NCBI GenBank assembly: GCA_023423695.1
Contig: JAFAFA010000152.1
Coordinates: forward strand, 1-64,000
DNA: 64,000 nt
Reading direction: 5' to 3'
DNA from: Pseudomonadota bacterium
GTDB lineage: Bacteria > Pseudomonadota > Alphaproteobacteria > Azospirillales > Azospirillaceae
A program made the translations under genes and the position numbers. Shown one piece after another: positions 44,997 to 52,189 of this stretch. The first letter of the stretch is position 1. Each line of letters starts with the position of its first letter. The notes beneath the pieces are model-generated. The model was given only the letters and a program-made list of their open reading frames with translations, ran no database searches and was not told where the DNA came from.

Positions 44997-45320
44997 GGAA
45001 AACGTCTCGCGGGGCGTCGGCGCTCTACGTTCGGATCGTCGGCTCCCGGCAGGATCACTGTGGATTTGGGAACTCCGATTCCACCCATCTCCCAATCGAA
45101 TGCCCGGATGGCGGATTGCATTGAAGCAGAGGCGGCAGAATAGGCATCAATCGTCGTCTCCGCCCGCTCCAATTGCGCCGCAACTCTGCGTGTGACGCGC
45201 CCGGCGATCCGTGCATTCGCCCTATACGGATTCCCTCGGCCATCATTCCATCGCAGGCCTTTATCTCTGTCTGAAGAGCTTCATATCATCCACGCGATCC
45301 AGCGACGATGATGAGTGCTC
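44997..45320. other. Intergenic, no feature recognised
   Basis: A 324-bp gap between the ABC exporter and the choline transporter gene. Short open frames occur on both strands but none has a ribosome site with protein-like sequence. I see no strong hairpin or operator. It probably contains the promoter of the betT unit. Confidence 0.5.
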
Positions 45321-47303
45321 ATGCAACAGATAAACAAGACCGTTTCCTTCACAGCCGGCGGCCTGATTCTCCTGTTCGTTGCCCTGGCTGCGTTGTTTAC
45401 CGAGCCGTTCGGCTCCCGCATCTCTGAGATGCAGGCATTTGTTGTCGGCAACTTCGGCTGGTTCTACGTGCTTGCCGTCGCAGGTTTCCTGCTGTTCGTC
45501 CTGTGGCTCTTCTTCAGCCCCTATGGCGCGATCAAGCTGGGTCACGACGATGACGAGCCAGAATTCAGTTACCCGTCCTGGTTCGCCATGCTGTTCAGCG
45601 CCGGTATGGGCATCGGGCTGCTGTTCTACGGCGTCGCCGAGCCGATGCTGCATTTCTCCAATCCTCGCGTGGGCGAGGGGGGCACGCCCGACGCCGCGCG
45701 CGAGGCGATGAACCTCGCATTCCTCCATTGGGGCCTTCACGCCTGGGCGATCTATATCGTCGTCGGGCTGTCCCTGGGTTACTTCGCCTATCGCCACGAC
45801 CTGCCCCTGACTATCCGGTCGGCGCTCTATCCGCTGCTTGGCGACCGCATCCGCGGCTGGCCCGGCCATGTCGTCGACATCATCGCCATTTTCGGCACGC
45901 TGTTCGGGATCGCGACCTCGCTTGGCCTCGGCGTCATGCAGATCAACGCCGGCTTCGCCTATCTGGGCCTGCTCGATGTCGGCCTGTGGCAGCAGATGGT
46001 GCTGATCGCCGTCATTACGGTGGTGGCCGCAGCCTCCGCCGCCAGCGGGGTCGGGCGGGGAATCCGCCGTCTGAGCGAACTGAACATGCTGGCTGGCGTC
46101 CTGCTGCTGGCCTTCGTCTTCCTTCTCGGTCCGACGGTGTTCCTGCTGTCGACGCTGGTGGAGAGCATCGGCCGCTATCTGTGGACGCTGCCCTACACCA
46201 GCTTCCGCACCCTGCCCTATGCCGGGGCGGAGTGGCAGGCGAGCTGGACAATGTTCTATTGGGGCTGGTGGATCTCCTGGGCGCCCTTCGTCGGCATGTT
46301 CATCGCCCGCGTGTCGCGCGGCCGCACCATCCGCGAGTTCATCGGCGGCGTGCTGTTCGCCCCGGTCGCGCTGACCATGCTGTGGTTCATCGTGTTCGGC
46401 GAGACGGCGATCCACATCGAGATGTTCGAAGGCGGCGGTATGGCCGCGGCGGTGGCCGACAGCGTGCCGACCGCGTTGTTCGTCATGCTGGACCGGCTGC
46501 CGCTCAGCACCATCACCTCCGCCATCGCCACGCTGATGGTCGTCACCTTCTTCGTCACCTCCGCCGATTCCGGCGCGCTGGTCATCGACATCATCGGCTC
46601 CGGCGGCGATCAGGATCCGCCCATCGCCACACGCCTCTTCTGGGCCCTCCTGTCGGGCGTGGTGGCGGCGGTGCTCCTGCTGGTCGGCGGGCTCCAGGCC
46701 CTGCAGACCGCGGCGGTCACCACGGCGCTGCCATTCGCTTTCGTCATGGTGCTGATGTGCATCGGCCTCGTCGTCAGCCTTCAGAGCGAGCGGAGGGTCG
46801 ATCCCGGCAGGCGCGCGTCCCGCGTCGCGACAGGCGCCACCGTTCCGGCGGCGCAGACGGCCGGTGCCGGCGATTGGCGGCAGGGGCTTTCCGCCGTGCT
46901 GGGCCGCAAGAGTGGACAGGCGGCGGTTCCGCCGGGCTCGGGTGCCGCGCGGCGGAAGGTGGCGCGCTTCATCACCGACGAGGTGGAGCCGGCCCTGCGC
47001 GACATCGCGGAGGAGTTGGAGCGCAACGGCCGCGTCGTGGAAATCGATGCCAGTTCCTTCAGCGCCGGCATCGCCGTGCTGCGGGACGGCCAGGAGGAGT
47101 TCTCCTACGCGATCCGCGCGCGCGCCTATCACCCGATGAGCTTCGCCTTCGCAGGCATCGAGAAGGATGGAGAGCCGTGGCAGACGCGGGCCGAGGTCAT
47201 CCTGCGCGGCGGCCTGCACAAGCCGCTTCCGCCGGAGCGGATGAACCGCGACGCCATCCTGCATGATTTCGTCCGCGAATACGGCAAATGGATGGGCTGG
47301 TGA
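45321..47303 (+). CDS. betT: BCCT-family choline/betaine transporter, BetT-like
   Basis: A 660-residue transporter with twelve helices, beginning directly with INKTVSFTAGGLILLF. BCCT marks are FSAGMGIGLLFYGVAEPMLHF, the Trp-rich substrate segment MFYWGWWISWAPFVGMFIARVSRGRTIREFI, and ADSGALVIDIIGSGG. A hydrophilic C-terminal domain of about 160 residues, as in E. coli BetT, ends the protein and probably senses osmotic state. Choline or glycine betaine uptake is inferred; no bet genes for oxidation occur in the window. The start (ATG 45321) lacks a strong ribosome site. Confidence 0.82.
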   Translation: MQQINKTVSFTAGGLILLFVALAALFTEPFGSRISEMQAFVVGNFGWFYVLAVAGFLLFVLWLFFSPYGAIKLGHDDDEPEFSYPSWFAMLFSAGMGIGLLFYGVAEPMLHFSNPRVGEGGTPDAAREAMNLAFLHWGLHAWAIYIVVGLSLGYFAYRHDLPLTIRSALYPLLGDRIRGWPGHVVDIIAIFGTLFGIATSLGLGVMQINAGFAYLGLLDVGLWQQMVLIAVITVVAAASAASGVGRGIRRLSELNMLAGVLLLAFVFLLGPTVFLLSTLVESIGRYLWTLPYTSFRTLPYAGAEWQASWTMFYWGWWISWAPFVGMFIARVSRGRTIREFIGGVLFAPVALTMLWFIVFGETAIHIEMFEGGGMAAAVADSVPTALFVMLDRLPLSTITSAIATLMVVTFFVTSADSGALVIDIIGSGGDQDPPIATRLFWALLSGVVAAVLLLVGGLQALQTAAVTTALPFAFVMVLMCIGLVVSLQSERRVDPGRRASRVATGATVPAAQTAGAGDWRQGLSAVLGRKSGQAAVPPGSGAARRKVARFITDEVEPALRDIAEELERNGRVVEIDASSFSAGIAVLRDGQEEFSYAIRARAYHPMSFAFAGIEKDGEPWQTRAEVILRGGLHKPLPPERMNRDAILHDFVREYGKWMGW

Positions 47304-47304
47304 G

Positions 47305-47832
47305 ATGACGCTTCCGTCGTCCCAGGAACTCCGCCACGACTACTTCCGGCAGATCTTCCTCAGTGAGCGGTCGCGCCGGGAGTCGATCCGGAGCAGCATC
47401 GGGACGCCGGTATCGGCGATCTCTTTCGCGGTCTTCGCACTGGGAAATCTGGCGGTGCGCTTCGACGCCTCCCGGCTGAGCGAGCCCACCGCCATCGCCA
47501 TCGCCGTGCTGACCGCAATCAGCGTGTTGGCTCTGCTCGGGGCCGTCCATCAGGTCTTCATGGTGGAATGGCTTTTCGTCCATCACGAACCTCCCCGGTT
47601 GGCCGATCTCGTCCAGGCAGAGGAGAACCTGCACGGGATCAAAGGGGAGGAGGAGGTGGCGGCCGACATGATGGATCTGATGACGGCCAGCTACTCCATC
47701 GCCTTTGAGCAGTATCTGTGGGGGAACACGGTGAGTGCGCGCAGCCGCACCCGGGCCCTGCGGCTGGTGCTCCTATCGCTGACCTTCCTGGCGGCAGGCT
47801 TCCTGCTGCTGCCGTTTCATCTCATGGACTGA
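47305..47832 (+). CDS. Unknown membrane protein with three predicted helices, linked to betT
   Basis: A 175-residue protein, family not recognised. Two hydrophobic helices lie at about 35-55 and 65-90 (ISFAVFALGNLAV; AIAIAVLTAISVLALLGAV) and a third at the C-terminus (LVLLSLTFLAAGFLLLPF), with an acidic central part (AEENLHGIKGEEEVAADMMD). The ATG lies one base after the betT stop, so the two are co-translated. The layout is similar to SLATT-type two-helix modules, but I cannot claim that family. Confidence 0.72.
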   Translation: MTLPSSQELRHDYFRQIFLSERSRRESIRSSIGTPVSAISFAVFALGNLAVRFDASRLSEPTAIAIAVLTAISVLALLGAVHQVFMVEWLFVHHEPPRLADLVQAEENLHGIKGEEEVAADMMDLMTASYSIAFEQYLWGNTVSARSRTRALRLVLLSLTFLAAGFLLLPFHLMD

Positions 47833-47836
47833 GCGC

Positions 47837-48067
47837 ATGGTCTGGCTCGACCGCATCTTCACCCGCCGGCGCACGCAGGACTGTTTCGGCCCGGCGCCGC
47901 CCTGGTCGCATTTCCGGCTGCGCCCAGCCTGCCTCCAGCTGTCCCGTCAGGAGCGGGAAATGCAGGAACTGCTCAAACTGGCGGTGGCGCCGCGCCTGAC
48001 GATGGTCGACGAGGAACTCGCCATTCTCATCACCCCCGCCGAACGCGGTGTCATCGAGACCGACTGA
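47837..48067 (+). CDS. Small unknown protein (76 aa), third gene of the betT unit
   Basis: Starts MVWLDRIFTRRRTQD 4 bp after the preceding stop, and ends ILITPAERGVIETD. It is basic at the N-terminus, has a QEREMQELLKLAV helix in the middle, and no membrane segment. Tight spacing and normal codon use for this genome argue that it is translated. No family is recognised. Confidence 0.6.
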   Translation: MVWLDRIFTRRRTQDCFGPAPPWSHFRLRPACLQLSRQEREMQELLKLAVAPRLTMVDEELAILITPAERGVIETD

Positions 48068-48085
48068 AGTCCGGTCCGACGGCTC

Positions 48086-49756
48086 TCAAGCCGCCCTCAC
48101 GTGGCGCAGGAACGCCTCCGCCTGATCGCGCAGGGACATCGCCTGCCGGCCGAGGTCGGCGGCGGCGGCGCGGACCTCCGACGCCATCGTCCCGGTCTCG
48201 TGCGCGGACTGCGAGACCTCGCGGATGTTGTGGGTCACCTCCGCCGTGCGGTCGGCGGCGCGCTGGACCGAGCGGGCTATGTCGGCGGTGGTGACGCCCT
48301 GGTGATCGGCCGAGACGGCGATGCGGCCCACCAGATCGCTGACCGACAGCACCGTGCGGCCGATCCCCTCGATGGCCTCCACGGCATGGCCGGTCACCGC
48401 CTGGATTTCGGCCACCTGCCGGGCGATGTCGTCGGTCGCGCGCGCGGTCTGGTTCGCCAGCGTCTTCACTTCGCCGGCCACCACGGCGAAGCCCTTGCCG
48501 GCCTCGCCCGCCCGTGCCGCTTCGATGGTCGCGTTCAGCGCCAGCAGGTTGGTCTGTGCGGCGATGTCCTGGATCAGGGTCACCACCTCGCCGATCTTGC
48601 CGGCCGCCGCCGCCAGACCGTCCATCGTCCGGTTGGTGCGCGTCACCTCCTCCACCGCGTTGCGGACCATGCGGGCGGACTCATCGACCTGCCGGCCGAC
48701 CTCGCCGATGGAGATGCTCAACTCCTCGGAAGCGCCCGCGACGGTGCGGACGTCGTCGCTCGCATCGCCCGCAGCGGTGCTGACCGCACCGGCGCGCAGG
48801 CTGCCGGTCTCGGCGATGTCGTGCAGACGCTGGGCGTTGGCCTGCAACTGGGTAGTGGTGGCGCTCAGAACCTCGACGACGCCCAGCAGCGAGCCTTCGA
48901 AGGACCGCGCTACCTCCTCCATCGCCCTGCGGCGTTCCTGCGCCGAACGGGCGCGCTCCTCCGCCTGGGCCTCGTGCAGCTTGGCGACCTCGATGGCGTT
49001 GTCCTTGAACACGCCAAGCGCCTTCGCCATGCCGCCGATCTCGTCCTTGCGGTCCAGCGCCGGGATGGCGACCGACAGGTCGCCGCGCGCCAGATCCTCC
49101 ATCGCGCCGCGGATGCCCGACAGCGGCCGGAACATGCGCCGGGCCAGCAGCAGGCAGCCGGCGGCGACCAGCAGGGTCACGGCCCCGCTGATGACGGCAA
49201 TCATCGTCTGGGTGTCGCGGATGGTCGTGAAGAACTCCGCCCTCGGAATGCCGACATAGAGCACGCCGACCACGCGCCCGTCCGGCGCCTTGATCGGATC
49301 GTAGGCGGTGTAGAAAGGCGTGCCGAGGATTTCCGCCTGCCCGCGATAGGGCATGCCGCGTCCCAGCACCGCGTCATGGACCGGCCCCTGCGCCAGCGTG
49401 GTGCCGACCGCCCGGCTGCCGTCCGGCTTCAGCACATTGGTGGCAACGCGCCGGTCGCCCATGAACAGGGTCGCCGTACCGCCAACCAGCCGCTTGACCC
49501 GGTCCACCGGTTCGAGAAAGTCGTTCAGGGCGCGGTCGCCGGCATAGAGCTTGCCGTCGCGCACGTCGAACGCCTGTCCATACTGGTTCAGCACGTCCCA
49601 GGCCACGCGCATGTTGGTTTCCTGCCGCTCCATCGCCACCCGTTCGGCATAGCGGGTCAGCAGCAACTCGTTGACACCGAACGTGGCAAAAGCGAGGAGC
49701 AGCAATCCGCCGCCGCAGAGCGCCACCGTCTTGCCCGCAAGAGAGAAAGCCTTCAT
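48086..49756 (-). CDS. Methyl-accepting chemotaxis protein with periplasmic Cache domain
   Basis: A 556-residue inner-membrane chemoreceptor starting MKAFSLAGKTV. TM1 is about 10-33, the periplasmic single-Cache-like domain about 34-182 (FDVRDGKLYAGDRALND, GTPFYTAYDPIKAPDGRVVGVLYVGIPR), and TM2 about 184-206. HAMP follows, then the signalling domain with the tip QTNLLALNATIEAARAGEAG near 400-425. It signals to CheA and CheW; no che genes are nearby. The ligand is unknown. A nested palindrome lies in its promoter. Confidence 0.93.
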   Translation of the reverse strand: MKAFSLAGKTVALCGGGLLLLAFATFGVNELLLTRYAERVAMERQETNMRVAWDVLNQYGQAFDVRDGKLYAGDRALNDFLEPVDRVKRLVGGTATLFMGDRRVATNVLKPDGSRAVGTTLAQGPVHDAVLGRGMPYRGQAEILGTPFYTAYDPIKAPDGRVVGVLYVGIPRAEFFTTIRDTQTMIAVISGAVTLLVAAGCLLLARRMFRPLSGIRGAMEDLARGDLSVAIPALDRKDEIGGMAKALGVFKDNAIEVAKLHEAQAEERARSAQERRRAMEEVARSFEGSLLGVVEVLSATTTQLQANAQRLHDIAETGSLRAGAVSTAAGDASDDVRTVAGASEELSISIGEVGRQVDESARMVRNAVEEVTRTNRTMDGLAAAAGKIGEVVTLIQDIAAQTNLLALNATIEAARAGEAGKGFAVVAGEVKTLANQTARATDDIARQVAEIQAVTGHAVEAIEGIGRTVLSVSDLVGRIAVSADHQGVTTADIARSVQRAADRTAEVTHNIREVSQSAHETGTMASEVRAAAADLGRQAMSLRDQAEAFLRHVRAA

Positions 49757-49768
49757 CGCCAGACCTAA

Positions 49769-49850
49769 CCCCTGTTTTAGTTGACCACCCAAATTATTTC
49801 TTTTGCTTTCTTGAGCGCTTTCCCCATGGGGAAAGCCACCGTAACAGGGG
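49769..49850. repeat. Nested palindromes in the chemoreceptor promoter
   Basis: GCTTTCCCCATGGGGAAAGC (49817-49836) is a perfect 20-bp palindrome. It is flanked by a second inverted repeat, CCCCTGTT (49769-49776) and AACAGGGG (49843-49850). It lies 60-80 bp upstream of the chemoreceptor start in an AT-rich stretch. Confidence 0.7.
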
Positions 49851-49856
49851 AAAACA

Positions 49857-50266
49857 AGATCAGCGGTTAAAGAATGGTTAGGCTAAACCCTGGTTTACCT
49901 TCGCATTTTTCTTTCAGTCATACGGATTGATTGAAGATCAACGGTGCTGTTCGAATAAATCGTTCTCCAGCCAGCGGCATGTATCAACAACATTGCCGCC
50001 AGAGCTGCCGTTTTCGAGCGTTTCCATCAATCATCGGTCGACGGCCCATCCCGGCGATGTGCTTGAGAAAATCGGCATATCACGCGGAACCGGCTGCGAA
50101 GCCACATCGCCATATACGCGGCCTATATTCCGCACCCGCATCGCCCGCCATCGAATTTATACGCGGTGCGGGCGCACACTTCGAGGGTCGCGCCCTACCG
50201 CCGTCATGCCGCCGATTCTCCACGGCACGGCAATTCGGCCGGGGCGCAATCCCGGAGATGCGAACC
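49857..50266 (+). promoter_or_regulatory. Likely kdp promoter region; no gene recognised
   Basis: The stretch of about 410 bp upstream of the kdp genes starts AT-rich (GGTTTACC..ATTTTTCTTTC around 49889-49917) and then becomes GC-rich. TATACGCGG occurs twice, at 50113-50121 and 50158-50166, 45 bp apart, with CCGCACC (50130-50136) and GGTGCGG (50165-50171) as inverted arms between and over them. KdpE binding is possible but I cannot match a known site. Open frames through it look like noise. Confidence 0.4.
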
Positions 50267-50350
50267 ATGCTCGACCTTCTGTTCCTGGCGCTCACCGTCG
50301 GCTTCTTCGCCGCGGCGATGGCCTATGTCCACGCCTGCGACCGGCTGTGA
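50267..50350 (+). CDS. 27-aa single-helix membrane micro-protein upstream of kdpF
   Basis: ATG 50267 to TGA 50350 encodes MLDLLFLALTVGFFAAAMAY plus VHACDRL. It is one hydrophobic helix with a charged C-terminal end. GGAG at 50254 is properly placed. It ends 12 bp before kdpF and has the same size and architecture, so it is probably a second small subunit or regulator of the Kdp complex. Similar short frames before kdpF/kdpA occur in other proteobacteria to my knowledge, but no function is established. Confidence 0.65.
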   Translation: MLDLLFLALTVGFFAAAMAYVHACDRL

Positions 50351-50362
50351 GGTGAGGCGGCG

Positions 50363-50452
50363 ATGATCCTCGATTATGCGCTGGCCGGCCTCGTGACCGG
50401 CGGGCTGCTGGCCTATCTGGTCTACGCCCTGATCCACCCCGAACGGTTCTGA
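50363..50452 (+). CDS. kdpF: K+-transporting ATPase small subunit KdpF (29 aa)
   Basis: Encodes MILDYALAGLVTGGLLAYLV followed by YALIHPERF. One membrane helix with the family-typical ending YAL(L/I)xPERF identifies KdpF, which stabilises the KdpABC complex. It lies 13 bp before kdpA with GAGG ahead of its ATG. Confidence 0.92.
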   Translation: MILDYALAGLVTGGLLAYLVYALIHPERF

Positions 50453-50465
50453 GGAGTCCCGTCCC

Positions 50466-52175
50466 ATGACCGTCAACGGCTGGATCCAAATCCTGGTCTT
50501 CATTGCCCTGGTCGTCGCGGTGACGCGGCCCCTGGGCGGCTTCATGACGCGCGTGTTCACCGGCGAGCGCACGCTGCTCTCCCCCGTCGTCGGCCCCGTC
50601 GAGCGCTGCCTCTACCGGCTGGCCGGTGTCGATGAGCGCACCGAACAGCATTGGGTGAGCTATGCCGTGTCGATGCTGCTGTTCAGCGCCGCCGGCATGC
50701 TGCTGCTCTACGCCCTGCAACGGCTCCAGGCCGTGCTGCCGCTGAACCCGCAGGGCATGGCGGCGGTGCCGCCCGACCTTGCCTTCAACACGGCCGCCAG
50801 CTTCACCACCAACACCAACTGGCAGAATTACGGCGGTGAGACCGCCATGGGCCATCTGGTCCAGATGGCCGGGCTGACCTTCCACAACTACGTCTCCGCC
50901 GCCACCGGCATCGCGCTGGCCGTGGCGCTGGTCCGTGGCTTCGCCCGCGCGTCGGCCCGCACCATCGGCAATTTCTGGGTCGACCTGACCCGTGCGACCC
51001 TCTACGTCCTGCTGCCGATCTGTCTCGTCTACGCCGTCTTCCTGGTGTGGCAGGGTGTGCCGCAGACGCTGGCCGGGGCCGTCGACGCCACCACGTTGGA
51101 GGGGGCGAAGCAGATCATCGCGCTCGGCCCCGTCGCCTCGCAGGAGGCGATCAAGTTGCTGGGCACCAACGGCGGCGGCTTCTTCAACGCAAACTCCGCC
51201 CACCCCTTCGAGAATCCCAACGCCCTGACCAACCTGCTGGAGATGCTGTCGATCTTCGCGATCGGCGCCGGCCTGACCAACCTGTTCGGCCGCATGGTCG
51301 GCGACGAGCGGCAGGGCTGGGCGATCCTGGCCGCCATGGGCCTGCTCTTCGTCGCCGGCGTCTCCATCGCCTATTGGGCGGAGGCGCAGGGCAACCCGGC
51401 ATTCGCCACCTTTGGCATCGACGGCGGCGCCGGCAACATGGAAGGCAAGGAGACCCGCTTCGGCATCGCCGCGACCGCCCTGTTCGCCACCGTCACCACC
51501 GCCGCCTCCTGCGGCGCGGTGAACGCCATGCATGACAGCTTCATGCCCTTGGGCGGCATGGTGCCGATGATCAACATGATGCTGGGCGAGATCATCGTCG
51601 GCGGCGTCGGCGCCGGGCTCTACGGCATGCTGCTGTTCGCCATCGTGGCGCTGTTCGTTGCCGGGCTGATGGTCGGCCGCACGCCGGAATACCTGGGCAA
51701 GAAGCTGGAGGCGAAGGAGGTCAAGATGACCATGCTCGCCATCCTCTGCCTGCCGCTGATGATGCTGGGCTTCACCGCCGCCGCCGTGGTGCTCGACACC
51801 GGCACAGCGTCCATGGCGAATGCCGGCCCGCACGGCTTCTCCGAAGCGCTCTACGCCTATGTGTCGGGGGCCGCCAACAACGGCAGCGCCTTCGGCGGGC
51901 TCAGCGGCAACACGCCCTGGTACAACGTCACCATCGCCATCGCCATGCTGGTCGGCCGCTTCCTGGTCATCGTGCCGATGATGGCGATTGCCGGCTCGCT
52001 GGCAGCCAAGACGCGGGCCACCGCATCGGCCGGCACCTTCCCCACCCATGACGGGCTGTTCGTCGGGCTGCTGGTCGGCGTCATCCTGATCGTCGGCGGC
52101 CTCACCTTCTTCCCGGCTCTCGCCCTCGGCCCGGTGGTCGAGCATCTGGCGATGAACGCCGGCACCCTCTTCTGA
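50466..52175 (+). CDS. kdpA: K+-transporting ATPase subunit KdpA
   Basis: The 569-residue K+-channel-like subunit of the high-affinity KdpFABC pump. Filter-loop signatures are FNTAASFTTNTNWQNYGGE, NGGGFFNANSAHPFENP, TTAASCGAVNAMHDSFMPLGG and GAANNGSAFGG. About ten membrane segments, normal length. GAGGAG precedes the ATG. It takes up K+ from the periplasm and passes it to KdpB. Confidence 0.97.
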   Translation: MTVNGWIQILVFIALVVAVTRPLGGFMTRVFTGERTLLSPVVGPVERCLYRLAGVDERTEQHWVSYAVSMLLFSAAGMLLLYALQRLQAVLPLNPQGMAAVPPDLAFNTAASFTTNTNWQNYGGETAMGHLVQMAGLTFHNYVSAATGIALAVALVRGFARASARTIGNFWVDLTRATLYVLLPICLVYAVFLVWQGVPQTLAGAVDATTLEGAKQIIALGPVASQEAIKLLGTNGGGFFNANSAHPFENPNALTNLLEMLSIFAIGAGLTNLFGRMVGDERQGWAILAAMGLLFVAGVSIAYWAEAQGNPAFATFGIDGGAGNMEGKETRFGIAATALFATVTTAASCGAVNAMHDSFMPLGGMVPMINMMLGEIIVGGVGAGLYGMLLFAIVALFVAGLMVGRTPEYLGKKLEAKEVKMTMLAILCLPLMMLGFTAAAVVLDTGTASMANAGPHGFSEALYAYVSGAANNGSAFGGLSGNTPWYNVTIAIAMLVGRFLVIVPMMAIAGSLAAKTRATASAGTFPTHDGLFVGLLVGVILIVGGLTFFPALALGPVVEHLAMNAGTLF

Positions 52176-52189
52176 TCGGGAACGATCCC

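Noticed and set aside
49931..50350. A longer frame of 139 codons leading into the 27-aa micro-ORF
   Set aside because: The upstream part has no protein-like composition; only the last 27 codons have a ribosome site and a membrane-helix sequence.
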